Assembly: GCA_030998225.1 (NCBI GenBank)
Contig: JAPYXD010000259.1
Coordinates: 6,123,001-6,187,000, forward strand
Reading direction: 5' to 3'
DNA from: Diplolepis rosae
Taxonomy: Eukaryota > Arthropoda > Insecta > Hymenoptera > Diplolepididae
Length of the DNA: 64,000 nt
Below the pieces are notes generated by a model. The model worked only from the letters and a program-made list of their open reading frames with translations. It was not told the origin of the DNA and searched no databases. A program made the position numbers and the translations under genes. How positions within the stretch are numbered: the stretch's first letter is position 1; every line of letters begins with the position of its first letter. Positions 54,774 to 64,000 of the stretch are shown one piece after another.

Positions 54774-55694
54774 CCAGGTGTACAAGTATGAAACCGGTAA
54801 TTTTTTTGAGAAAATACACGTTTATTTAATAAAAATGGTTATACATTCAACCTTCAAAGTAATGGCCATTGCTAGCCACACATTTTTCCCATCTCTCTGG
54901 CAATTCGTGTATGCTTCGCAAAAAAAATTGTTCGTTTTTTGAGTCAAACCAGTCATCGATACATTTTTTCACATTTTCGTACGAATCGAAGCGCTGTTCA
55001 GCAAGTGCGTGCCCCATTGATGAAAATATGTGGTAGTCAGATGGAGCCAAGTCTGGTGAATAAGCCGCATGGGGGAGGGCTTCCCAGCTGTATGAATTTA
55101 CCAATTCCTGAGTCTTTTTTGTTCGATGTGCTGGTGCATTGTTATCAAGAAAAATCACTTTGTGTTGCCTAGTTTGATATTCTGGACGTTTTTGGCGCAA
55201 AGCACGATTCAAATCGGCCAATTGTTGTTGGTAGCGTTGACTAGTAACTGTTTCACCTGGTTTCAGAAGGTCAAGCCAGATAACACCATTCTGATCCCAA
55301 TCTTCGAACTTTTTTGGTGGTTTTCCACGATCTTCGTTTCTCACATCAAAATTACCACTTTTGAATTTTTTAAACCACTCGAAACACTGTGTTTTGCCTA
55401 GAGCATGCTGTCCGTAAGCTTCCACAAGCATTCGATGGGCTTCCAAAGCAGATTTCTTCAATTGGTAACAGAAAATCAATGATGTCCGCAAATCGTAGTT
55501 TGAAGGCACAAAAATCGACATTTTTACTAGCGAACAAAAATTAGTTGTTGTATGAAACTTGATTGTTTATGAACTGAATATTGTTGACAGAACTCAATGC
55601 GAAGAAATGGCGTCAATGATTTGGTTTGACAGAGCGTATAGTTTTACCAAGCGACACATAGATGTCATTACCGGTTTCATACTTGTACACCTGG
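54774..55694 (-). mobile_element. Internally deleted mariner, AAGTATGAAACCGG family, copy B (level 4, 921 bp)
   Basis: Ends CCAGGTGTACAAGTATGAAA both sides (28 bp). Duplication TA (54772-54773) and CA (55695-55696). Inserted in the right terminal repeat of copy A. Confidence 0.85.
54847..55521 (-). CDS. Truncated mariner transposase with intact frame (224 aa)
   Basis: An uninterrupted ATG-to-stop frame. Residues 1-65 are the N-terminal DNA-binding region (YDLRTSLIFCYQLKK, GKTQCFEWFKKFKSG). At residue 74/75 (KKFED|WDQNG) about 120 residues, including the first catalytic Asp, are deleted in frame. The rest continues to the normal C terminus, with YSPDLAPSDYH (third Asp, residue 162) and LPERWEKCV. 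The second catalytic Asp is Asn127 (FLDNNAP). It cannot cut DNA but could in principle bind terminal repeats and oligomerise, like known truncated repressors. Equally it may be a young, neutral copy. Confidence 0.75.
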   Translation of the reverse strand: MSIFVPSNYDLRTSLIFCYQLKKSALEAHRMLVEAYGQHALGKTQCFEWFKKFKSGNFDVRNEDRGKPPKKFEDWDQNGVIWLDLLKPGETVTSQRYQQQLADLNRALRQKRPEYQTRQHKVIFLDNNAPAHRTKKTQELVNSYSWEALPHAAYSPDLAPSDYHIFSSMGHALAEQRFDSYENVKKCIDDWFDSKNEQFFLRSIHELPERWEKCVASNGHYFEG

Positions 55695-56196
55695 CAGACC
55701 TGGTAAATTCGGCATACCAGTCGATGCTTGTTGATTTCCCTGGTGCAGAATCCCCATAACACTTATCAAGCCACTGATTTGCTTCAACAGTATTTTTTCC
55801 CATTAAAAAGCAATGTTTAATTAACACTCAAAACTCTTTTTTATCCATTGTTCTGAAAATGACAAAAGTTGCTTCACCAAAACTTCAGTAACTTCTGAAC
55901 TAAACGTCAGATTGTTATTAAATTTTGACAGTTCACGTTTGAAGGTTGGTATTATTCAGAAATCATATGGATTTGACAACAGTAATTTCCATCTATATCA
56001 CAGACCGGAAACTTATTGAGTGATGTATTAGCTGCCAATATTTTTATCCAGCTGCAACCAAAAAAGTCAGTGATCTATTAAACATCAATGACTATCAGGT
56101 CTATCTACGATGCCAGCTTCGTACAGTTGACCTTCTACGTTCTCTTTAATAATTTTTTTCATCTTTTGAAAATTCAGGGGTGGTGTAACCCCTTAA

Positions 56197-58031
56197 TGTA
56201 AATAGAAATTTCTGGTTAATTATGAAAAAAGGTAATTTTTGTTCCACATTCATAATGGCAGTAGGAATGATTAACATAAGTTTTAATAATGTCTCATCGT
56301 GAATGAGATCTATATTTACAATTTTAAAAACGTTCAAAAAGTTATTTTTTTCAATAGGAAATACAATTATCCATTGCAGGATGAACTTCTCATCAGTTCC
56401 GGTAGGAAGTTGTTGATTAAACTGAAATAAAGTGCGCACGAAAATTGCCAAAAACGGAATTGGTTGAGAACTCAAATGATTTCGACTTTGTTGATATTTT
56501 TGGGATATGCGTTTTAATTCACTTTCATGTAAACATATTGCGCCTTATCTTACTTCTCTTTGATTTAAGAGAATGTTTAAATACACTTTAATTCTATTGA
56601 AAATGGTAGAAACTGGAATCAATATAATCCTACTTAATAACAAGAGGCGACTTCAAAAGTTCCAGTCTATTCAATTCCCTCCATGAAGTATTATTCATCA
56701 ACATTTTGATCTGGAACAACTCGTTCAACTTAAAAGTGGATCTAATGCAATTCGCAAATAATGCAAATATCGACGAATTCAAAACCATTTGAATTCCTAA
56801 CCGATCCTGTTTTTCACAACTTTCGTCCGCATTTTAATTTAGTTTAATTGGAAGCTTGTTACGGGGCGAATAAGATATATGCATCAGATTATATCAGATA
56901 AGTCTTGAATAAATTGATGATTATTACTACTTGATTGCTAATTAATAGCAGAATATATCAGCTTCATTTTTTATTTAAAACGTTTCCAATACATTTCACA
57001 TTTAAAACTAATACGATGAAAGTATATTTTTATCTACTCAATATTCAGAATGGATTATAAAGAGGAACGAAAAGCAAGCCTTCTTTGAAGCGGAAAATCA
57101 ATAAGATTCCCACAAACGTAAGTGATGTTATCATCCTTAGTTTTTTCAACTTAGAACTAGAATTTGGGAATCACAAGATTATGCATTGTATTTTAAGATG
57201 GATTGTTTTATGCGATTTACATGAAATTATTTCACTAAAAAAGTTCTAGTTACAGGTACTAGAAGCACCTGGTTATGAAATTTCTAGTTAAATTATCCAG
57301 AAAATCTGTTTAATACAACCAAAAAATTCTGGTTACTTGAGGCTGGTTCATTTTTTCTGGTGAAAAGTTTTCTGCACGGAAAAAATGTACTTGAGAAATA
57401 TTACGCAAAAGCTGAGGCAAACCGGGACATAGAGACAGTTGGGAAAAGTTTAAAATAATGTCGCTCGTTTATTCAAAAACAAATTCTAAATAATACTCAA
57501 GCAGTTGATCAAACTCTCAAACCGTAGAGTAAAAATTTTAGTTTTTCAATTGGAGAATATTTAACCGTCATTTGAAATAAGTGATAGAATACAAAATGTT
57601 TGTGAATCTTTTAAAATAAATACCATATATTACATTATACAATTACAAAGTTAAAACCAAGTCTCAAATGAAGTTTAACTCTAAGTTTGAACATTACCCC
57701 AATTATCGAAATCATGTGTTGCTTTCCGTTTAAAAAATTTTGTACACCCTTTTATCATACGATTTGTGATTTTTCAAAAAAAAAAGTTAACTCAAAAAAT
57801 CTCAATAACCTGACGTACTGGGAAAAAACAGAGGCCAGGTTAGGATTTAGCATAGAAAATTACTCTGATGGAAATGATGCCTCTCATTCTATGAACACAT
57901 AGGTCATATTTTTTTGATCAGTGTATTTAAACATATACCGGCGTATTAGTATGTGTAATAGTATTAGGATTATTTATGCGTTGTATTAGTATAGTTGTAG
58001 TTCCTAATAAGGTACATCACCTCCCCTGTAT
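56197..58031. other. Intergenic, no gene recognised
   Basis: AT-rich. A 109-codon minus frame (56475-56146) ends inside the TTAA element's end and shows no known domain. 57240-57370 holds CTGGTTA/AACCAGAA words like 61610-61766. Confidence 0.4.
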
Positions 58032-58078
58032 CCGAACGATGTACGTGTTAATTGTCAGCCTACTGTGACGCATAATTT

Positions 58079-58836
58079 GTGTTTAGCGAGCGAAACAGCA
58101 GGACGTACTCACGCGTGTGCGGCGATTTTTTGTGTGGCAAAATGTCGGATCAGAGAATTTGTCTGAAATTTTGTGTTAAAAACGGAATTAAGTGTAGCGA
58201 AGTGTTCAGAATGTTAAAGAAGGCCTCTAGCAACGACGCGATGTCGCAACCACGAATTTATGAGTGGCACAAACGCTTTCTGGAAGGACGAGAAGACGTC
58301 GAAGATGACGCAAGGTCTGGGCGTCCTAGCACATCCATCACTGATGAAAATGTGGAAAAAATCAAAGCGATTGTGCTTGCTAATCGCAGAATCACTATTA
58401 GAGAGGTTGCTGGAAAATAGAAATTTCATACGGCTCATGCGAAGTAATTTTTACTAATGTTTTGAACATGAAACTCATGGATTTTGCACTATGACAACGC
58501 ACCGACACACACCGCGTTACTCATCCAACAGTTCTTGGCAAAACATAAAACCGTTGTGATGCCGCAACCACTCTATTCTCCGGGCCTAGCCCCTTGTGAC
58601 TTTTTCCCAAACTCAAACGGTCATTCAAAGGACGCTTTTTAACTATAAATGAGATAAAGGCGATACGTAAAGAGGTGTTCTACCAATGTTTCTCAGACTG
58701 GAAGCTACGTTGGAATAAGTGCATAATATCACAGGATGACTATTTCAAAGGGAACGAAATAAACCTTAAAGAATAAATACACACTTTCCGAAAAAATTAA
58801 AATTTTCGTTACTTTTTGATCACATCACGTATCTAA
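58079..58836 (+). mobile_element. Internally deleted mariner (ends not resolved)
   Basis: Defined by its transposase pieces; the 5' leader begins near 58030. Inverted ends could not be identified, and the right side abuts the TTAA of the Kolobok-like element. Confidence 0.6.
58142..58760 (+). pseudogene. Mariner transposase remnant
   Basis: MSDQRICLKFCVKNGIKCSE, RIYEWHKRFLEGREDVEDD, RSGRPSTSITDE and RRITIREVAG form a clean N-terminal frame to 58420. After a deletion of roughly 100 codons the second frame reads HYDNAPTHTALL (second Asp) and YSPGLAPCDFFP (third Asp) with frameshifts after it. First catalytic Asp absent. Confidence 0.8.
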
Positions 58837-58840
58837 TTAA

Positions 58841-61597
58841 GGTACTAGTACACTTTAGAAGGCTAAAAATAAGGCAATTTTGAATAATTTTTTTCTCAGT
58901 CCCATTGATATATATTTATATGAAACTTTTTTTATCATGTAAATACATGTTTGTGGAGTACAAACAAATTTTTATTTTAAATTTTTGTTTTATGGCCCAA
59001 ATCCAGGGAGCGCCAAAATCGAACATCAAAAAAAAATTTGACGCATGGCCGACAGTTTATCTCTGGATCGGCAAGTCTGAAACAAAAAAATGAAATGGTT
59101 TCTCTAAAAGGAAGGTTGCTTACGTGACAATTCACCACATTTTTAAAAAAATCAAGAAAAAAAAAATGGCGGGCGTTTGAAAAATTCATTGAAAAAATGG
59201 CCTATTTTTCCGCTGTTTTTTGGGTCAATAAAATATTAAATTTGTATTTTTTGGCTTAATTGCGGTAAATTGTCATACAGGACATATCAATAAACAAAAC
59301 CCAGCAAGGTGTTTGAAAATCGGTTCAGTAGTTCCGGAGATAATCTGTCAGCCATTTGAAAAAGTCATTTCGAGAAAAACGCGTTTAAAATTTTGACTAG
59401 TACTTTTTATTGAATATTTTCAAAAAAATCAAGTTCTAATACTCACAATAAATTAATCGGCTATTCCTGGACCATACAGCAACAGGCCACTGTCTTGGTA
59501 AGCTGCCTCATCTTTCTGGCAGGCTTCTTTTTGGGCCAAACGGCCTTCTTTAGTAGATGCGTTTGTCGCTTTTTCAGCCAATAAAATCCGCTCTTCGTCT
59601 TTGGACTTTACGTATTGATATGCGTGCATACCAATAGTGCACCCCATGGTTTCCATCATTTTCAGAAGGCTCATACGTCCTTCATTGAAGATGGCCAACG
59701 ATATTTGGGCCCCCACTTCGAAGAAATTCTTCCCGACAAATGTGTTTTTGCGGATAATTGCCCACAGTGTTCTGTTATAACACTCGTTATTATTTTGCGT
59801 ATTTTTCCCCAAGCATCATTTCAGTAAATCATCGTTCGTCAATTTTTCAAAGGCCGGTTTGACGTATTCCTGGATTTCTGCACTTAGAGCAGGCTTGTGT
59901 GTAAATGGCTCATTCTTTGCCTTAGCTTGTAGGTATTTACACCAGTCTGGATTACAGTGATCGTGCTGCGGCGCGTTGTCAGTAGAAATCATGTGGTAAA
60001 AACCAGCCCATATTTTTTTTTTCATATCAATTAGAGAATCTTCATGACGTTGTATGGCCAAAGAATAATGAGTTGACATTTTTTTCATTATCTTCCCAGT
60101 CAAATCCGTGGTTTTTGGAGGTGGCAGCACTGAATCTTCCGTTTTTTTTTTTACGTAGCTGTCGAATTTTCGGTGAATTTTCTGTTTTTTCCACTGTTTG
60201 CTGATTATTTTCAACTTGTTTTTTTTTCTCTTCAGCTTTTTTGAATTTTCGTAATTCGACTAACGATTTCTTTGCCTCCTTCAGGTACCGGAACATTCGT
60301 TTTCCCACGTGCAAAACACACTCAAGTTTTTTGATAATAAAATCTCCATACGGTTTAGCTTCACATAAATTGGTAAGTCTTTGAGTCCCCGTCACCTATG
60401 TAGTAAGCGTATTTTGCCATATGGATTTTAAGAGAGTTTTTGAAAATCTCAATTATTCCTTGGACTTCCATACCTCTGGAGCTACCTTGGTAATTTGCCG
60501 AACATTGTTCCTGATGCTCACTCTCGTACCAGATCTCGAAATCAACGCGATTCAGTTTTTTCTCCATTATCTCACAAGCTTTGCACGTCTTAGAAGAAAC
60601 AAAATAATCTAATACTTTGCCTGTGTATTTACCTATTACAGTACAAACACCGATCGATGAGCTGAAGCCACGTTTTAACCACGTGCCGTCACCTGAAACT
60701 ACTAATTCTTTCTCAGGCAAATTATTTTCCAAATTTTTTTGTTTCTCCTCCTGACCATCTTTTTTTAGGCAAATGTCGACAATGCTTTTTGTTGCAATTT
60801 GTACATTTTGTAGCAGCTTATAATACGTTGTTTTAGCGAAATTCGATGTCATATCCATCAACGAACAAAAAAGTTCTAGTCCGTTACGACCCATGCCAAG
60901 CAATCGCATAATAAATACAATGCGTCGATTAACTACAAAGCCAGTATTTATAAGATGTGAAGAATTTATCTGCCGATCACCACAAGCACACTCTACATTT
61001 ATCTTGAATCCAAGACCCCGAATACCAGTTTTGGTAAACTTGACATCTGTGTCTCAAGTTTTACATTTTAATATTGTCGCTAACGCCGAAAAAACGAGTG
61101 GAAATGCCAGTATGCAATAATTGAAAGTATCATCACACTTCACTTCAAAATCAGAATTACACGATAATTTTCTTGCTGATGCACTGGTAAACTCAGTGGA
61201 ATGTTTAGAAGTAAATTGATTTCCACGGAACTCATGTTTCACTTTAGAAGTTTTCTTACTTTTTCTCTTACTGTATTTACTGCCTTTTCTATACGTATTC
61301 ATTGTATTATAAACATACAAATGCTTAGATTTATAACAAAACAAGCACTGAGACGATAAGAATAAACTTTCGAAAAAGTCGTGTAAACCAAATATCTTTA
61401 AATGGAAGAAGAAAATAAACAATAGTCGCCACGCGACTAGCAGCTGGGAGTGCGCACGCATTTTCACTTATTTCATGGTGTTAAGAGTTTGAATTTTTTG
61501 AAAATATTTTAGGAGAAGATATTTAAAGGTCTAAGGAATTGAAAAATGCAAAAAAAACGAAATCGATTTTTTCAAAATTCTAAAGTGTACTAGTACC
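58841..61597 (-). mobile_element. Kolobok-like TTAA transposon, near complete (2757 bp)
   Basis: TTAA at 58837-58840 and 61598-61601; perfect inverted ends GGTACTAGTACACTTTAGAA. It carries a decayed transposase on the minus strand and a 600-bp non-coding 3' part whose wording recurs in 13752-15148, 19064-20080, 23360-25317 and 40038-41576. TTAA duplication plus this transposase type points to Kolobok rather than piggyBac. Confidence 0.75.
59453..61301 (-). pseudogene. Kolobok-like transposase (Mutator-like transposase domain), four lesions
   Basis: From ATG 61301: a basic N terminus (KYSKRKSKK), then SASARKLSCNSD, CACGD, VSGDGTWLKRGFSSSIGV (first acidic residue), YIGDGDSKTYQ (second), PYGDFIIKKLECVLHVGKR, a His/Cys motif APQHDHCNPDWCKY, GKNTQNNNECYNR (candidate catalytic Glu), and the tail LLLYGPGIAD. 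The length, about 615 residues, fits the family. Lesions: TGA at 61056-61054, a frameshift near 60380, an indel in an A-run at 60152-60142, and TGA at 59818-59816. So few lesions suggest recent inactivation. The family name rests on motif memory and the TTAA duplication. Confidence 0.75.
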
Positions 61598-61601
61598 TTA
61601 A

Positions 61602-61767
61602 GCTTGCTAGACTAACTGGTTATATTGGCCAGAATGTAGGAAATTGCCTAGTAATAAATTCTAGTTGTTTTGACCAGGAATTTCTGTTAGATTTACCAGA
61701 AAAACTGTTCGATGGAACAAAAAAGTGGTCAACCGGAAATTTCTAATACTTTTAACCAGAATAAATA
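61602..61767. repeat. Degenerate AACCAGAA/TTCTGGTT word block
   Basis: Short block with CTGGTTA, ACCAGGAATTTCTGTTA and TAACCAGAA words, similar to 57240-57370. The mariner beginning 61768 has inserted at its edge. Confidence 0.45.
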
Positions 61768-62125
61768 TTGGGTTGGCAAAAAAGTCATTTCGTTTCATTT
61801 TCACGATTTTCAAAGCAAGTTTATTGTTACTAATAACAAACACTAATCAATTATGTATTGACCATTTTGTTCGATATACTTTTGCCATCTTTCAGTCAGC
61901 TTCATAATTCTGTTTTCGTAGAAAGTTTGGTTCTTATAGTAAAAAAACTCGTCAAATCACCTCATTTTTGACAGTCTCATTTGAAACGAATGTTTTTCCG
62001 TTCAAATGGTTTTGAAGTGAACGGAATAAATGATAATCGGATGGTGCAAGATCAGGGCTATACGGTGGATGAGGCATCACTTCCAGCCTAACTCCAATAT
62101 TTTTTTGCCAGTGACCAAAGATGTA

Positions 62126-63464
62126 CGAGGGCTGTTCGATAAGTCCGTGACTTCTCGAAAGATGGTGCTGTTATCGTAAATATCTTACTACTCTAAGAGA
62201 ATGCCATCCAATATTAGTGCGTATACAAAGTTTCAAGTCAGTACGTTGATCAGAAAATTTTGTACAGCCAGTTGAATGTAGCTTTTCATTGTTAAGGACG
62301 TTCTCTTGCCCGTAGATGTGCTCATCCTACTCTATTATAGGTAGTGGGATTACTGTTAAGCTTTCTAACCGAATGAGTTGAGCACCGTTTATGTGCAAAA
62401 GTAACAAAATGTGTCTTCTGCGTCAATTTGTGCGATTTGGCAACACCGCTTTCCTGTCTTTCTCATATCGAGTCGAAAGAATATGGTGTGAGAGAGGTTA
62501 TATTATGAGTTTATTGACAGTTTGTAAATACTAATAAGATGTCTAATAAATTTCGCAACAAAAATGGATTTTTTATTTCACAAAAATCAGCTGCTCGTAA
62601 AAACAAAGCTCTGGGAGCAATGTCAAATGTAAGCGTACGCTCGCGCTGTTGATGCGGTGTTGCCAAGTCACCATATTTGCTTCAGCAAGCCGGCTAAGAA
62701 TTTGTGCAACTGCAAGTTTCCACCGTGAAAAAAAGCGAGTTTCGCCAGGCCCAGTCCACATTTTCGACAGATTTTTTGTTTCTGGCGTATAATAATGAGT
62801 CCACGTTTCATCAACTGTTACATAACGTAGCAAAAATTTCTTTGAATTACGTTGAAATATGCCCAAACATTGCTCAGGTGCAACCACACGAGCCCGCTTT
62901 TGTGATCGGCTGTGTGCAAACGCGGCAACCATCTTGCAGGCAGCTTAATCACGCCCAAACATTCATGTAAAATGTACCATACGCGTCCCACTGAAATGTT
63001 TACAGTCTAACTAATCTCACACAATTTCAATCGACGATCGTTGAGTACGATGTCGTGGATTTTATCGATCATTTCTTGAGAAGTCACCTTTTTTGGAGGA
63101 CCAGGACGCTCAGCATCACTTGTGCTAATACGTCCGCAACGAAATTCAGTAAACCACTTATGAACCATGCCATGCAATGGAGCAGATTCCTTATAATATC
63201 TTGCGAGCTTTTCTTCAGTTTCTTTGATTGATTTTCCTCGTGGCAAATAATGTTTAATAAGCACGCGAAACTCGCTTTTTTCCATGGTTTTGTTTTAACA
63301 ATGAAAAAAAAAATTCAACTAGTTGTAAAAAATTTTCCAATCAACGTACTGACTTGAAACTTTGTATACACACTGATATTAGATGGTATTCTCTTAGAGT
63401 GATAACATATTTACGATAACAGCCCCATCTTTCGAGAAGTCACGGACTTATTGAACAGCCCTCG
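62126..63464 (-). mobile_element. Mariner with ~170-bp terminal inverted repeats, CGAGGGCTGTTC family
   Basis: TA at 62124-62125 and 63465-63466; ends CGAGGGCTGTTCGATAAGTC and CGAGGGCTGTTCAATAAGTC. The inverted match continues for about 170 bp (ACTCTAAGAGAATRCCATC, GTTTCAAGTCAGTACGTTGA), far beyond the usual 30 bp. Total 1339 bp, but the 3' half is non-coding. Confidence 0.85.
62573..63285 (-). pseudogene. Mariner transposase N-terminal half (CGAGGGCTGTTC family)
   Basis: MEKSEFRVLIKHYLPRGKS, GMVHKWFTEFRCGRIST and MIDKIHDIVLNDRRLKL form a clean frame to 63007, then a stop. A second frame has YVTVDETWTHYYTPETK (first catalytic Asp). After PGETRFF the expected HDNAP and YSPDLAP blocks are absent and unrelated sequence follows. 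Confidence 0.8.
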
Positions 63465-64000
63465 TATGTGGTCTGGCGTTATCTTGATGGGAGATAACGC
63501 CTTTACGAGTTGCCAGTTCTGGTCGCTTTGTCTTGATTTCTTTGTCCAATTTTATTATCTGGCGACAGTAGACATTTAAATTGATAGTTTGGTTCCTTAG
63601 GAGCAGCTTAAAATAAACAATACCTTTGAAATCTCACCAAACACTTAGCATAACTTTCTTTTGATGTCGATTGTGCAGGCTCATCTCGCTTGCTCCTGAT
63701 CTTTTTCGCACGACGTTATCGTAAAGAACCCATTTTTCATCGCGCGTTATGATTCGCTTTAAAAATGGATCGGTTTCGTTACGTTTCAGTAGTGAATCGC
63801 AAATGGAAATTCGTTTAGTGAGTTGAATTTCGTTGAATTTCGTTCAATTTGTGAGGAACCCAAATATCGATCTTATTTACGTAACCAAATTGTTTCAAAT
63901 GTCTTTTAACGCATGTTTGTGATATGTTAAGCTTCTGTGCGATCTCTCGTGTCGTACTACGCCGGTTATTTTCTATCATTGCTTTTATTTTGTCGTCGTC

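Larger units (their letters stand above)
53148..55703 (-). mobile_element. Internally deleted mariner, AAGTATGAAACCGG family, copy A (level 3)
   Basis: 27-bp perfect ends starting CCAGGTCTAGAAGTATGAAA, TA at 53146-53147 and 55704-55705. Its right end is split by copy B; deleting B restores an exact match to the left end. Net length 923 bp. Confidence 0.85.
51781..55845 (-). pseudogene. Mariner transposase (level 2), in three pieces
   Basis: N terminus at 55845-55705 (MDKKEF-stop-VLIKHCFLMGKNTV, GKSTSIDWYAEF), middle at 53145-52722 (RGRTNIDDAEGSGRPT, VTMDETWIH with the first catalytic Asp, DYLEKG), C terminus at 52162-51800 (FHQDNAPCHNS, YSPDLAPSDYWFF, with Asp two and three). Joining across the inserts restores EF-KRGRT and DYLEKG-KTINS. 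Point stops are also present. Not functional. Confidence 0.85.
51702..56025 (-). mobile_element. Mariner with CATCACT-AATAAGT ends (level 2 of nest)
   Basis: Ends CATCACTTAATAAGTCTCC and inverted CATCACTCAATAAGTTTCC, both continuing GGTCT. The duplication is CA/TA. Removing its two inserts with their duplications leaves about 1210 bp, close to mariner length. Confidence 0.8.
51493..56192. mobile_element. Outer TTAA element of the four-level nest
   Basis: TTAA at 51489-51492 and 56193-56196; ends TGGATTACGCCACCCCTGAA and inverted GGGGTTACACCACCCCTGAA. Own sequence is only about 374 bp; everything else is the mariner at 51702-56025 and its inserts. Non-autonomous. Confidence 0.7.
61768..64000 (-). 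mobile_element. Mariner, TTGGGTTGGCAA family, split by a second mariner; cut by window end
   Basis: End TTGGGTTGGCAAAAAAGTCA preceded by TA (61766-61767). The other end lies beyond the window. Interrupted at 62124-63466 by the CGAGGGCTGTTC element. Same family as 7392-8718. Confidence 0.85.
61840..64000 (-). pseudogene. Mariner transposase remnant (partial at window edge)
   Basis: Right part (64000-63467) reads DDDKIKAMIENNRRSTTREI, VNKIDIWVPHKL and SKRDEPAQS with frameshifts. Left part (62123-61840) has YSPDLAPSDYHLF, FHSLQNHLNGKTF and the terminal EQNGQYIID in broken frames. The region around HQDNARPHTS is split by the insert, and its two halves match the uninterrupted sister at 8350-8390. 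Confidence 0.75.

Noticed and set aside
56146..56475. 109-codon minus-strand frame
   Set aside because: Its C-terminal end is the terminal repeat of the TTAA element and no known domain is visible; no splice partner found.

Overview
The window looks like AT-rich, gene-poor nuclear DNA of an arthropod, most likely an insect. The grounds are an intron-containing secreted S1 protease-homolog gene with GT-AG introns, many mariner transposons of several families, an R1-clade LINE fragment, TTAA-targeting elements and a THAP-type exon. A hymenopteran would fit, but the sequence does not prove the order. No rRNA, tRNA, CRISPR array or bacterial gene was seen.

One intact multi-exon host gene was assembled by eye. 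It lies on the minus strand from 11835 to 1012 and has four coding exons (11835-11778, 11278-10950, 6941-6666, 1221-1012). These join in frame into a 290-residue secreted chymotrypsin-like protein. It has lost the catalytic His and Asp but kept Ser, so it is a serine protease homolog. Its introns are packed with transposons: palindromic elements, a hAT MITE, two broken mariners, a 214-bp TTAA MITE and a GGGGCAA-type repeat field. A single THAP zinc-finger exon (29219-28994) is the only other convincing host-like coding exon, and it may itself belong to a transposon.

The rest is a transposon graveyard whose insertion order can often be read, because removing one element restores the reading frame or target of the next. 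13.2-15.4 kb: nested TIR elements. 16.1-18.5 kb: a CCCAAGT-ended element holding an R1-clade LINE 3' end. 19.1-25.3 kb: non-autonomous Kolobok-like copies, one interrupted by a mariner, another by a CCCAGCAAACAC element made of 167-bp repeats. 26.2-29.9 kb: a TTGGTTAG mariner filled with three further elements. 31.7-35.0 kb: a 696-bp inverted duplication around a piggyBac-like element. 35.5 kb: a 15-bp minisatellite. 38.3-41.6 kb: an internal-repeat element and a TTAA element with a large palindrome. 43.6-45.9 kb: a mariner inside a mariner. 47.2-48.6 kb: a second GGGGCAA field with a 120-bp templated copy. 51.5-56.2 kb: a nest four levels deep. 58.8-61.6 kb: a nearly complete Kolobok-like transposon with TTAA duplications and a decayed transposase. 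61.8-64.0 kb: another mariner inside a mariner, cut by the window edge.

Three themes link the parts. (1) Mariner families here spread mainly as internally deleted copies: two families each have two copies with the same deletion junction, and one copy keeps an open 224-codon frame. (2) TTAA-targeting elements, both Kolobok-like and piggyBac-like, are the second main force. (3) Several TIR elements have interiors built almost entirely from one short palindromic word per family.
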